Source of the DNA: Vicinamibacterales bacterium
GTDB taxonomy: Bacteria > Acidobacteriota > Vicinamibacteria > Vicinamibacterales > UBA823
Assembly (NCBI GenBank): GCA_036012125.1
Contig: DASCOS010000005.1
Span: 1-64,000, forward strand
Direction of reading: 5' to 3'
Length of the DNA stretch: 64,000 nucleotides
Made by a program: the position numbers and the translations under genes. Below, piece by piece: positions 47,115 to 55,846 of the stretch (position 1 is the first letter of the stretch; every line of letters starts with the position of its first letter). The notes under the pieces were generated by a model. That model was not told the origin of the DNA, ran no database searches, and saw only the letters and a list, made by a program, of their open reading frames with translations.

Positions 47115-47651
47115 ATGAGGATTAAGAACCAACTTGGAGCTGCTGTTTTTCAAAGTGTTGCCGGTGAGTGCACGGTCGATTTGGGGACGCGACAGCCAGT
47201 CAGTCCGGCAACACACCAGCTGGAGATGCCGTATTCGGCCGGCTTGAACCTTAAGCCCCACGAGCCCCTTGGGGTCGCGGCTACGCCCCTTGGGTGTAGG
47301 CCGGTTTGTGTAATCTGCCAGGACTTCGCGGTGATGGTCCAAAACCAGAGTGGGAACGGAGCGGACTTGTATCGCAGTCTCTGCTTCCGCTGCTATCACA
47401 CTCAAATGCAGCGAAAACGGATAGCACAGCGTAGGCAAAAACGGGTCGTTTTGGATGGACTTTCAGACGACCTACTCGACAATCTACATCAGCGGCCGCG
47501 CAAGCCGCTCACGCCGAAGTATCGCGCGCTGGAGCAAAGACGTCGGCAAGCGCAAATGGTGGCGCGACGTGAGCGCAACGAGACAGCAATCAATTCGAGT
47601 CGAATAAGACGGGTCGCTCGCGCGGCAGCTCTGGCCGGCCGGGCGGGGTAA
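47115..47651 (+). CDS. Unknown basic protein with two CxxC pairs
   Basis: This encodes 178 residues from ATG 47115, which has GGGGGAAAG upstream. The middle has CVICQDF and, about 30 residues on, CFRCYHTQMQRKR, so four cysteines could bind one zinc. The C-terminal third is very rich in Arg, Lys and Gln, helical in character, and reads like a nucleic-acid-binding tail. It has no signal or membrane segment. An upstream TTG (47025) would add 30 unlikely residues. It is divergent from htpG. I recognise no family. Confidence 0.65.
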   Translation: MRIKNQLGAAVFQSVAGECTVDLGTRQPVSPATHQLEMPYSAGLNLKPHEPLGVAATPLGCRPVCVICQDFAVMVQNQSGNGADLYRSLCFRCYHTQMQRKRIAQRRQKRVVLDGLSDDLLDNLHQRPRKPLTPKYRALEQRRRQAQMVARRERNETAINSSRIRRVARAAALAGRAG

Positions 47652-47743
47652 GACAAGCTGGGTCACTGTCTAAACGAATAATTCCCTCGCGCTTCTACCT
47701 AACCGCCTGTGTAACTGGATTTACTGCACGTGGCGAGGACTGG

Positions 47744-50053
47744 CTAAAACCGGACCTGCCGAGTGATCTTAACCGCGAAGCCTCGATTGACAAGGCCGGG
47801 AAACCCACCCACTAGCGTGTCACGGGTTTCGGTGTAGACAACGAAGAGATCGCTTCCAGGCTGATACTCCCATCGGTAGCGCACGTTCGTGCCCACGGAA
47901 TCTCCATTCGAGCTGTACTGCGTTAGTGCTTCAACGAACATTCGGGGCGTCATCGTAACAACCGCACGTAGTCGTCCAATCTTTGTCTCGAATTGACCTT
48001 GCGGCAGGTCGATGAAATTCACAGCCAAGCTCGGCTCGATTCCAAACTTCGTTCCCAACTTCATGCGTCCATTGAAGCTGACTTCCGAGCGTTTACCACC
48101 ATAGAACGTGCCGGCCTGAAACCCTACGCTACCGGAGATTAGTCGTTGCTGACCGATTGTGTACCGCGACTGCACCGTCTCAAAGTCATAGCCGCCCACG
48201 GGGATCACGACCCCGCTCGCGATCGTAAACGGCTCAGTCAGGAACTCATACTGACGTGAGTAATGGTTACGCCACCGTTCGCCGTTTTCAAACTGAAGAT
48301 CGAATCTGGCGATCGCCTCACGGGTCTCGAGCGCGCCGGTTGAGGCGGAAGTGGTGTATTCAAGGCTCGCCTGGAGAGTGTATTTCCGCACCACATTGCT
48401 TGAGATGTGTCTCGGGCTGAAGCGAATCTCACCGAAGCTACGCCGGAAATCCTCTCGGCGCATGAATCCAACCTCAGGATTAAAATCTTTCCCTACCTTG
48501 AGATGCTCAACGACGAATCCGTATCGGTCACCGTTGTTTTCCATTCTTGTGCGATAGCTGGAGTCGTCGCCAGTTCGCCCCTTGGTCTGTGTCTGAGCGT
48601 AGTAGGCGTCAATGAAGAAGTTCGAAAAGAACGCAAGTCGGGTATCGAGACCGTAGACCGAGTTCGACCCGGGCCCGTCAAGTGCCTTTGAGCGGTGGGT
48701 AGCGATCACGCCAACTGTGCTGCGATCTAGAATGTCTCGTTTCAGTCGGACGACAGAGAAGTTCGTTGGCTTAACGGTGTTCGTGGGACCATCATCAGTC
48801 TGGATGTTTAAGAGTCCAACCGCATAAGGCCCGGCCCGGCCCGTCACTCGCCCGCCGCCGAGAATGGGAATTGGCTGACCTTCGTCCAGGCCGATTCTTC
48901 GGCTAAAGAACAGGAGTGGTGCGTCGCCCGATGGCAGGCTAGAGAATCTCGGTCCTGCTCCCCCAAAATAAAAAATGTCTCGACCTTCAAGAAAGAACGA
49001 ACGCTTTTCTGGAAAGAATAATCCGAACCGTGTCAGGTTCACCTGCATCTCATCTACTTCTACCTGAGCGAAGTCGGTGTTGTAGGTGAGGTCGGCGGTC
49101 AATCCTTTCGTTAGGCCGTACTTGACATCTATACCAGCGTCGCCTTCCAAAGTATTGGTGAACGACGGCGTTGCGGCATGGTCGGTCATGACCGTAGAGA
49201 TACCGTAAGGCTTCAGTTCGAGATTGGTCGAGGACGCCGGTGTCTCAAGCCCGACGAGCGTAGCGGATGACGAAAATTTCCAGATGCCAACACGTCCGTA
49301 CGATGCCGGGATTGGACTTAGTAATGAGATTTCCTCGTAGCGAATGAGCTTTCGCCGGACATTGATGCCCCAGACCTGCGGACCGTCCCCCGGGTAGCGG
49401 AGCGATTTGAACGGGATAGCCATTTCAAGGCTCCAACCGCCATCGAAAAAAGCAGACCGCGTCTCCCAGGCCGTGTCCCAATCCGCATTCTCAGAGCGTT
49501 CGTCAGTTACAAGTGCATCGTACACGCCTCCGAGTACGTTGGTCTCAAAGTAATACCCATTGCGCCGGTCATAGAAAGTGTCGAGTGTCAGCGTAATCGT
49601 GTCATCTCTAGCGATCCCCAAATTACCTCGACGCATTTCCTTTGCCACGATTCGTTCCGGTTCGGAATCCCAGCAGCGGACGGAAAAATAGAACGTTGTA
49701 TCGTCAAAAAACACCCAGATTTCAGTGTCTTGGGTCGGCGGCTCGCCTTCGCTTGGTTCTTGCTGAACGAAGCCGCCAATGCTCGGCACGGCAGCGTATA
49801 TGCCATCGTCGAGCCGCCCGTCGATACGGAGTGATTCGTCGAGCCGCACCGCGCGAAGTGTCACACGCCCCAGTTCATCACGCGCGACCATGGCTGGCGG
49901 GATCGGCGGCGGTGGGCCATCGATGTTAACCGTGAGGTTATCCTGTCGGGAATCAGTAGGGACAGGCACAGTCTGGGCCGCGGCATACACCACGCTTGAG
50001 AAGGCCAAGCCGAGGTGAAGCATCACAACGAGTGGCGAATTAATACTGTGCAT
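47744..50053 (-). CDS. DUF5916 outer-membrane protein with N-terminal CBM9-like domain
   Basis: This encodes 769 residues from ATG 50053; a GTG at 50077 would add eight. A signal peptide ends near SSVVYAAAQ. Residues about 75-250 form a carbohydrate-binding family 9-like beta sandwich (LRIDGRLDDGIYAAVPSIGGFVQ region and DTITLTLDTFYDRRNGYYF). The rest is a DUF5916 beta-barrel (FPEKRSFFLEGRDIFYFGG, FFSRRIGLDEG) ending in VKITRQVRF, a typical barrel C-terminus. It probably sits in the outer membrane. Role unknown; ligand or polymer binding at the surface is inferred. Confidence 0.87.
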   Translation of the reverse strand: MHSINSPLVVMLHLGLAFSSVVYAAAQTVPVPTDSRQDNLTVNIDGPPPPIPPAMVARDELGRVTLRAVRLDESLRIDGRLDDGIYAAVPSIGGFVQQEPSEGEPPTQDTEIWVFFDDTTFYFSVRCWDSEPERIVAKEMRRGNLGIARDDTITLTLDTFYDRRNGYYFETNVLGGVYDALVTDERSENADWDTAWETRSAFFDGGWSLEMAIPFKSLRYPGDGPQVWGINVRRKLIRYEEISLLSPIPASYGRVGIWKFSSSATLVGLETPASSTNLELKPYGISTVMTDHAATPSFTNTLEGDAGIDVKYGLTKGLTADLTYNTDFAQVEVDEMQVNLTRFGLFFPEKRSFFLEGRDIFYFGGAGPRFSSLPSGDAPLLFFSRRIGLDEGQPIPILGGGRVTGRAGPYAVGLLNIQTDDGPTNTVKPTNFSVVRLKRDILDRSTVGVIATHRSKALDGPGSNSVYGLDTRLAFFSNFFIDAYYAQTQTKGRTGDDSSYRTRMENNGDRYGFVVEHLKVGKDFNPEVGFMRREDFRRSFGEIRFSPRHISSNVVRKYTLQASLEYTTSASTGALETREAIARFDLQFENGERWRNHYSRQYEFLTEPFTIASGVVIPVGGYDFETVQSRYTIGQQRLISGSVGFQAGTFYGGKRSEVSFNGRMKLGTKFGIEPSLAVNFIDLPQGQFETKIGRLRAVVTMTPRMFVEALTQYSSNGDSVGTNVRYRWEYQPGSDLFVVYTETRDTLVGGFPGLVNRGFAVKITRQVRF

Positions 50054-50183
50054 CAATCGTAGTAAAACCGAGGTCACAGTTCGAAAGTGGCCGGAAGGAG
50101 CATGTTTGTACTCAGGTTGGCCACTGGCAGTCCCGAAGTACCTCGTGCTCTGTGCAATGCTGAATATCGTTCACAGGGGCCAT

Positions 50184-51149
50184 TCACTGGTCACCAGCCT
50201 CCTTCACATACCGGGCAACCTGTTCGTGCGTGGCAAACCAGACACCACCCTTGATTTTCATATGGCGGATCAACCCTTCTAGGGCAGCCACGCGGGAACG
50301 GTGGCCCATGATGTGCGGATGCATCGTGAGGACGAACAATCCTCCTTCCTCCCAGGCTACGTCAAACTCGCTCCGAAACACCTTAATCATTAGTTCTGGT
50401 ACCGGTAAGGAGCCGTTTGTGTTACCCCCAAAATACGGGAAGTCGTCAAGAATCCGCTCAATTGGCAGTTCCACCACGCCGCTCGGCTCACCATCAATCA
50501 GGATCTCGTACGCATCGTCACTCGCCATAAGCGAGCTGTCGTAGAGGAAGCCAGCGTCCTTGATCTGCTCCACTGTGTAGTTGCTGAACTGCCATGAGGG
50601 TGCACGATATCCAACCGGCCGTTTACCAATTGCTGTTGTGAGTGTATCGATCGCCTGGTCGAGTAGGCGTTGCTCTTCCCCTCGGTCGTCCAGCAACGGT
50701 AGGAGTTCATGGATCCAGCCGTGGACCCCAATCTCATGGATGTCATAGCTCAAGATACTCTCGACCATCTGCGGATGTAAAAGGTGGCTAACCGCAGGAA
50801 TGAAGAAAGAGGCCGGGACGCTCTGTCGCTCCAGCATGCGCAAGAGGCGTGGCAGACCGTCTACCGCGCCGTATTCGCCGCGGGAGATGACCTCAGAATT
50901 GAGATTGCCCCGCGAGAGGGTTGCTGAGGCATTGTCGACGTCAAAGCTCAGTGCAACGGCAACCCGATTGTTTCCCGGCCACGATTTGGGTCTTAGGCGT
51001 CGCCCGGCACTGACGTGAAACATCTGCGCCCTAATCTCGTTGAGACTCAAACTGATTCCTGGGAGTGGGTGGGGCTCCGACTGCGCAAACACCGGCGAAC
51101 CGAAGGTGAGAGTGGCGCACACGGTCGTCAAGACGAACAGTATTTTCAT
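50184..51149 (-). CDS. Exported polysaccharide deacetylase (NodB/CE4-like)
   Basis: This encodes 321 residues. A signal peptide (FVLTTVCATLTFGSPVFA) is followed by a CE4-type fold. Motif 1 is ALSFDVDNASA (Asp pair), motif 2 is IGVHGWIHELLP (two metal His) and motif 3 is YRAPSW. MHPHIMG near the end supplies the final His. This version resembles the PuuE/allantoinase-like branch acting on N-acyl or imide bonds as much as true sugar deacetylases. It starts 27 bases after the SLC13 transporter gene and appears to close the LigJ-SLC13 unit. Confidence 0.88.
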   Translation of the reverse strand: MKILFVLTTVCATLTFGSPVFAQSEPHPLPGISLSLNEIRAQMFHVSAGRRLRPKSWPGNNRVAVALSFDVDNASATLSRGNLNSEVISRGEYGAVDGLPRLLRMLERQSVPASFFIPAVSHLLHPQMVESILSYDIHEIGVHGWIHELLPLLDDRGEEQRLLDQAIDTLTTAIGKRPVGYRAPSWQFSNYTVEQIKDAGFLYDSSLMASDDAYEILIDGEPSGVVELPIERILDDFPYFGGNTNGSLPVPELMIKVFRSEFDVAWEEGGLFVLTMHPHIMGHRSRVAALEGLIRHMKIKGGVWFATHEQVARYVKEAGDQ

Positions 51150-51176
51150 AAGAAGCTCCTCGGTCGACCTGACTGT

Positions 51177-52622
51177 TTAAACGAATCCAAGCAAGGGTCC
51201 GACGACGAGCATGATCGCCGTCATCCAGATGACCCAAGCCGCGCTGACCAGTACACCCGGAGTCAGCATCTCGTGCATCCGGTAGTAGCCTCTCGAATAA
51301 GTCAAGAGTGCGACTGCATCGAGCGGTAACAGGAACGCGCACGAGGCGGTGAATGCAACAGGGAGAGCATAGAGCGCGGGGTTTACACCGGCGTTGATGG
51401 CGAGCAGCGCGATGGGTGGAATAACGACCGCATTGACTACCGGACCAATCGGCAGCGCTAGGTGAATGACCACCGTGAACGCGCTGATGGCGAGGAGCAC
51501 GAGGATAATGTGCCAGCTGGCGACCCCCCCGAGCGCTAGGCCCACGAGCCAGGTAGCCAAGCCGGTAGTGACCGAGGCGGTGCCGAGCGATGTCACCCCG
51601 CCGATCATCAGCATCGTGTCCCAACCGGTCGCGCGCTCGGCCTGTTTCCAAGTCAACAGCCGTATGCCAGGGAAAAACATCACAATGGCGCCGCCTAAGC
51701 CAACAGTGAGTACATCGAGAAACTCGATCCAGCTACCCGCGATCCAGAGAACCATCATTATCGATAGCAAGGTGACCGTTTTCCGTTCGGGCGCTGACAT
51801 CGGCCCAAGTTCCGCTCGCTCACGCTCTATCACGCTCGCGTCACCAATCGTCGGGATCTCAGGTGGGAAGCTCCGTAATATTGCCCAGCATGCAATGGGC
51901 ACAAGGCCTACGGACATTGGTATCCCGATCGCCATCCACTCGACGAACGAAACAGTAACGTTACCGAATTCCTCGATGAAGTGGAGGCCGAGGATATTTA
52001 CTGAGCTACCAGCAGGGGTAGTCACGCCCCCGATGAGTGAACCGATTGGTATGCCGACCATGATCGCCTTGCCAATCGCTGACTTACCAGGTTCGAGGTT
52101 CAACCGCGACATAACACCGAGACCAATACTCATGAAAATGGCGCATGCGGGCACGTCGGAGATGACCATCGAGGTCGCCGCCGTTCCAACGATGAGTGCG
52201 GTGACCACCCGCCGACTGTCAGTGCCTGCACGTGCGAGCAACCAATACGCAAACCGTCGGTCAAGGCCAGCGTTGGTTACTGCTGCCGCAATGCAGAACA
52301 TCGCTAGCACGAAAAAGAAAACCGGGCTCACGAACGCATTGAACGCTGCATCGAGCTCGGCGACACGCAAAAGTGGCTGCAGAACGATGACGAGCAGTGC
52401 CGTAACGGCGATCGGAAGTGCCTCCGTCGCCCATAGAATGATGGCTGCTAGAAAGATGGCACCAAGCCGCTGGGCTTCAGGCGGTAGATTAGCGGGACTC
52501 GGCAGTAGTAACACGAGGACCGCTGCGGTGATTGCGCCAGCGATCCCGATGATGGTCTTGCGACCGTCTGCAATGACTTCGACCGATCCGTTCGGTGTGT
52601 TGCCGAGGCTTGATTCGGACAT
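51177..52622 (-). CDS. SLC13/DASS-family sodium:dicarboxylate-type transporter
   Basis: This 481-residue inner-membrane carrier has the family layout. There are two inverted halves, each with a hairpin. NTNP-like motifs show as SDVPACAIFM and GVTTPAGSSVNILGLHF in the first half and VVIHLALPIGPVVNAVVIPP in the second. LWATEALPIAVTALLVIVLQP is the N-terminal signature. Substrates of this family are succinate, citrate, related dicarboxylates or sulfate. Its place between a LigJ-like hydratase and a deacetylase favours a di- or tricarboxylic acid. ATG 52622 follows the LigJ-like gene by 43 bases. Confidence 0.9.
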   Translation of the reverse strand: MSESSLGNTPNGSVEVIADGRKTIIGIAGAITAAVLVLLLPSPANLPPEAQRLGAIFLAAIILWATEALPIAVTALLVIVLQPLLRVAELDAAFNAFVSPVFFFVLAMFCIAAAVTNAGLDRRFAYWLLARAGTDSRRVVTALIVGTAATSMVISDVPACAIFMSIGLGVMSRLNLEPGKSAIGKAIMVGIPIGSLIGGVTTPAGSSVNILGLHFIEEFGNVTVSFVEWMAIGIPMSVGLVPIACWAILRSFPPEIPTIGDASVIERERAELGPMSAPERKTVTLLSIMMVLWIAGSWIEFLDVLTVGLGGAIVMFFPGIRLLTWKQAERATGWDTMLMIGGVTSLGTASVTTGLATWLVGLALGGVASWHIILVLLAISAFTVVIHLALPIGPVVNAVVIPPIALLAINAGVNPALYALPVAFTASCAFLLPLDAVALLTYSRGYYRMHEMLTPGVLVSAAWVIWMTAIMLVVGPLLGFV

Positions 52623-52665
52623 AGTGGCTGAAAGATCGACGACTGGGGACCCACGCGCCTTCGGC

Positions 52666-53673
52666 TTAGAACTTCAGTTTGTAGACCTCGGTGGCGGTGT
52701 CTTCAAAAATCCGCTGCCGATCGGACTCACTCAGCCAGTCAATCGCGTCGATCTTCGACTTAACATCGTCAATCCACTCACCTGTTTTCGGATCTTTAGC
52801 CGTGCCGATTCCAGGTTTCTCTGAGCCAAACATGCACCGGTCTGGTCCGACCCATTTGAAGAGCAGATCGAGTGACTCTTGCGTGTACAGGCACGTGTCG
52901 AAATAGAGTTTCCGAAGCTCATCTTCAAAGGCGACGCTCTTGCGTCTCGACCACATAGCGCGGTATCGGCCGATCTGATAGGGGATGGCACCACCTCCGT
53001 GCGAGACGATCAGCCTCAGTTTGGGAAAATCATCAAATACGGTCGAACTGAGCAGCGAGACAATCGCGATGCTCTCTTCGTTGATGAAGTGTAGCGAGTA
53101 CGGTTCACGCGGACTCCGACAACCGGCAGAATGTACGAGTGCCGGCACATCCAACTCGACCAGCTTGGCATAGAGTGGATACCAATATTCATCACCGAGA
53201 CCCGGAGGGGTCGGTCCCTGCCCTTCGTTCGGGTCGGGGTTGATCAAGCAACCGACAAAACCCAATTCTTTGATGCAACGCTCCAACTCGTTCAGTGAGT
53301 TCTCCACACTCACACCCATGTTCTGCGGTAATCCAGCGACGCCACGAAAAGTGTCAGGCAGGAGTTCGCACTGTCGGTGGATGATGTTGTTGGTTTCTTC
53401 GATGTACCACCGGACGAGTTTTTCGGGTTTCTCGCTGTGCATCATCGTGTACGGCCGCGGTGAGACAAGTTGCATGTCGGTGCCGACCTGCTTCAGCTGT
53501 TCAAGATGAGACACGGTCCGAAAAGTTGGCGTATTTAGCGCCGCGAGAATCTGCTCATCAGAGATGCTGATTCTGCCACGTCCGTGCGCACCGCGATGGG
53601 CGAGTAGACCAGCCTTGTACGCATAGAGTTCCTGCGGTGCGGTGACATGCGCGTGTGTATCGATAACTCTCAT
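52666..53673 (-). CDS. LigJ-like amidohydrolase (4-oxalomesaconate hydratase family)
   Basis: This 335-residue TIM-barrel enzyme is closest in pattern to LigJ, which hydrates 4-oxalomesaconate to 4-carboxy-4-hydroxy-2-oxoadipate in the protocatechuate 4,5-cleavage pathway. It shares CIKELGFVGCLINPDP, YWYPLYAKLVELDVPALVH, VSHGGGAIPYQIGRYR, LYFDTCLYTQESLDLL, MFGSEKPG and a DPKTGEWIDDVK end. HxH (DTHAHV) supplies the metal site. ATG 53673 has GGAG seven bases upstream. It is the first gene of a leftward unit with a dicarboxylate-type carrier and diverges from three LigK-fold genes, which fits that pathway step. True substrate is inferred. Confidence 0.8.
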   Translation of the reverse strand: MRVIDTHAHVTAPQELYAYKAGLLAHRGAHGRGRISISDEQILAALNTPTFRTVSHLEQLKQVGTDMQLVSPRPYTMMHSEKPEKLVRWYIEETNNIIHRQCELLPDTFRGVAGLPQNMGVSVENSLNELERCIKELGFVGCLINPDPNEGQGPTPPGLGDEYWYPLYAKLVELDVPALVHSAGCRSPREPYSLHFINEESIAIVSLLSSTVFDDFPKLRLIVSHGGGAIPYQIGRYRAMWSRRKSVAFEDELRKLYFDTCLYTQESLDLLFKWVGPDRCMFGSEKPGIGTAKDPKTGEWIDDVKSKIDAIDWLSESDRQRIFEDTATEVYKLKF

Positions 53674-53843
53674 AACTCGACTCCGAATCATTGGCTGTAG
53701 TGGAACTGTAGGGGAAGTCTGGGGGGCCAGCCTGGTCCCAGCGGATAATTTATGTGAAAAATTATCCCTGTCAAGAGAGAATGATCCGTTTGCTGCTAGG
53801 CGCGGGTCGCTTGGCGCCTGATTTAGGAGGAGAAAGGTCGTTT
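53674..53843. promoter_or_regulatory. Shared divergent promoter region of the LigJ/RraA locus
   Basis: These 170 bases separate the two oppositely transcribed units, so promoters for both must lie here. ATAATTTATGTGAAAAATTATCC contains a short AT-rich inverted repeat (GGATAATTT / AAATTATCC, 53740-53766) that could be an operator. AGGAGGAGAAAGG (about 53825) is the ribosome site of the rightward unit. Confidence 0.5.
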
Positions 53844-54515
53844 ATGCTGTCTGACGCTGCTGTGGCACGTCTTCGCTCTTTGGACACCTGTGCAGTCTCT
53901 GATGCGCTGGACCAACTGGGTCTTCCGGGTACAGTTATTGGAATCCACCGGGTTTCCGCGGAGCGCCGGATCGTGGGCCGCGTCATACCGGTTAAGCTCG
54001 GCCCGGCTGGTGAAGGTGTGGCGAGTCGCCATTTGTGCAGTGCCGCCATTGAGGCCGGCACCTCCAATGATGTGATTGTTGTTGAGCATCACAGCCGCCA
54101 GGACGCTGCCGGCTGGGGTGGCTTGCTGTCAGCGGCCGCTAGTCTTCGCGGTATCTCGGGGACCATCGTGGATGGTGCGGTTCGTGACGTTGACGACAGT
54201 CGGGATCTTGATTACCCGGTATTTGCGCGCACGGTGGTTCCGCTCACGGCGCGTGGACGTGTGACCGAGCATGCATGGAACGAGCCGATCGTGGTTGGCG
54301 GTGTTGATGTGAAGTCTGGCGATCTCGTAATTGCCGACGGAAGCGGAGTGGTATTCGTCGACGCCGCCCGAAGTACGGAGGTTTTAGAGATCGCCGAGTC
54401 GATCGCCGCGCGCGAAGCAAGGTTAACAACTGCAGTGCGAACCGGTACGCCGGTCAGTCGTGTCATGGATGGTAACTACGAGTCCATGTTAGATCAGCGA
54501 CGGTCGAGCGAATGA
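53844..54515 (+). CDS. RraA/HMG-CHA aldolase-fold protein, copy 1
   Basis: This encodes 223 residues from ATG 53844, chosen for the AGGAGGAGAAAGG site. It has the RraA-like swapped beta fold with SDALDQLGLPGTV near the start, WGGLLSAAASLRGISGTIVDGAVRD in the middle and SGDLVIADGSGVVFV near the end. The Arg-Asp pair of VDGAVRD is the substrate and divalent-metal site in the family's aldolases. Its exact function could be oxaloacetate decarboxylation or 4-hydroxy-4-methyl-2-oxoglutarate-type aldol cleavage. It is followed ten bases later by a second copy. Confidence 0.85.
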   Translation: MLSDAAVARLRSLDTCAVSDALDQLGLPGTVIGIHRVSAERRIVGRVIPVKLGPAGEGVASRHLCSAAIEAGTSNDVIVVEHHSRQDAAGWGGLLSAAASLRGISGTIVDGAVRDVDDSRDLDYPVFARTVVPLTARGRVTEHAWNEPIVVGGVDVKSGDLVIADGSGVVFVDAARSTEVLEIAESIAAREARLTTAVRTGTPVSRVMDGNYESMLDQRRSSE

Positions 54516-54525
54516 AGGTGGGGGT

Positions 54526-55179
54526 ATGGAGTCTGTGCTATCGGAACTAAAGAAGCTTTCAGCAACGACGGTAAGTGATGCGCTCGACCGTCTCGGCATC
54601 GCTGGCCAGTGCCTGGGAATCAAGCCCCTTGCGCCAGAGTTTCGGCTGTGCGGCCGCGCGTTCACAATGCGAACCGTGCCTGTCGCTGGCGAACCCGGCT
54701 CGGTCGGCGACTACATCGATGACGTGCCCGAAGGAGAAGTGGTAGTTATCGATAACGCCGGACGTCCAGACATGACAGTTTGGGGCGACATTCTGACGTT
54801 CGTTGCGCATCGACGCCGAGTCGGTGGAAGCGTCATTGATGGACATTGCCGCGATATCTCGCTAAGTCTTGAACTGCAGTACCCAATATTTAGCCGAGGC
54901 TGGTCAATGCGTACTGGCAAGGATCGCGTGCAGCTGGATGCGATGGACGTACCGGTCCTGATTGGTGGCACAGAAGTGTCTCCTGGCGATTTGCTTCTCG
55001 GTGATGCCGATGGTGTAGTCGCAGTGCCGCGGTCGCGGGAGGTTGAGGTCGTGGCTCTAGCGAAGGAGATTGAAGAAGCCGAGGACCGGATTCGTACAGC
55101 GGTTGAGAGCGGCATGCGTCTTGACGAAGCTCGGAAACAATTCAAGTATTTCGAGCTCCAGCGGCGAGAGGCCAAGTAG
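54526..55179 (+). CDS. RraA/HMG-CHA aldolase-fold protein, copy 2
   Basis: This encodes 217 residues, with AAGGTGGGGG before ATG. It has TTVSDALDRLGIAGQ, WGDILTFVAHRRRVGGSVIDGHCRD and PGDLLLGDADGVVAVP. The catalytic Arg-Asp pair is kept. The C-terminal helix is longer and charged (EIEEAEDRIRTAVESG), as in many class II pyruvate aldolases of this fold. Its stop is two bases before the next gene. With the flanking paralogs it could form hetero-oligomers, since this fold assembles as trimers or hexamers; that is inference. Confidence 0.85.
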   Translation: MESVLSELKKLSATTVSDALDRLGIAGQCLGIKPLAPEFRLCGRAFTMRTVPVAGEPGSVGDYIDDVPEGEVVVIDNAGRPDMTVWGDILTFVAHRRRVGGSVIDGHCRDISLSLELQYPIFSRGWSMRTGKDRVQLDAMDVPVLIGGTEVSPGDLLLGDADGVVAVPRSREVEVVALAKEIEEAEDRIRTAVESGMRLDEARKQFKYFELQRREAK

Positions 55180-55181
55180 TT

Positions 55182-55817
55182 GTGAACGTTCGTGAAGAAC
55201 AATTCGACGGTGCCTTAGTCGCGGAAGCGGCGGTTTTCTCTTCGGCGACACTCCATGAAGCTGCAGGACAAACCGGTGCGCTCCCGCACGCAATCAAGCC
55301 TCTGATGGACTCGATGCGAGTGTGTGGTCCCGCGCTCACCGTGCAGGGCGCACCGGGAGACAACCTCTGGTTGCACCGGGCGATCGCCCAGGCCCGGTTG
55401 GGTGAGGTCCTGGTGGTGGCCGTCGGCGGAGCTCACGAGTTTGGGTACTGGGGTGGAATTATGACAACGGCTTCGGTCGCTCGTGGGCTCGGGGGCTTGG
55501 TCATCGAAGGCTGTGTGCGGGATGGTGACGAGCTTGCCACATCGGGCTTTCCAGTTTTTTCGTGCGGCCGGGCAATCCGCGGTACGACCAAAGTGGTTGA
55601 TGCCGCTGGACATGTGGGGCAGCCAATCGTGATAGGCGATATTACAGTCGCCTCGGGAGACCTAGTTGTCGGGGACGCCGACGGCGTGGTCGTTCTCGCC
55701 CGCGACTCAGTGCAGAAAGTTCTTGCTGCGGCGCGTGCGAGGGAGAAAAAGGAGGCTTCGATCGCAGGCGCCCTTCGACAAGGGCGTACGACATTAGAAG
55801 TCTATGGCTGGGAGTAA
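55182..55817 (+). CDS. LigK-like 4-carboxy-4-hydroxy-2-oxoadipate aldolase family protein, copy 3
   Basis: This encodes 211 residues from GTG 55182. It is closest of the three to true LigK/CHA aldolase: SATLHEAAGQTGALP, CGPALTVQGAPGDNLWLHRAI, YWGGIMTTASVARGLGGLVIEGCVRD and SGDLVVGDADGVVVLARD. LigK splits 4-carboxy-4-hydroxy-2-oxoadipate to pyruvate and oxaloacetate, the step directly after LigJ. The Arg-Asp pair is kept; the aspartate usually found in VIDG is Glu (VIEG). It lies directly after copy 2, with GAGAGG upstream. Confidence 0.85.
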   Translation: MNVREEQFDGALVAEAAVFSSATLHEAAGQTGALPHAIKPLMDSMRVCGPALTVQGAPGDNLWLHRAIAQARLGEVLVVAVGGAHEFGYWGGIMTTASVARGLGGLVIEGCVRDGDELATSGFPVFSCGRAIRGTTKVVDAAGHVGQPIVIGDITVASGDLVVGDADGVVVLARDSVQKVLAAARAREKKEASIAGALRQGRTTLEVYGWE

Positions 55818-55846
55818 CAAGTTCTCACCAGGCCAATGAAAAAACT

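Noticed and set aside
51466-52824. A 452-codon open frame on the plus strand
   Set aside because: It is antisense to the SLC13 transporter and the start of the LigJ-like gene, whose protein sequences are clearly conserved. The antisense product is low in complexity and matches nothing.
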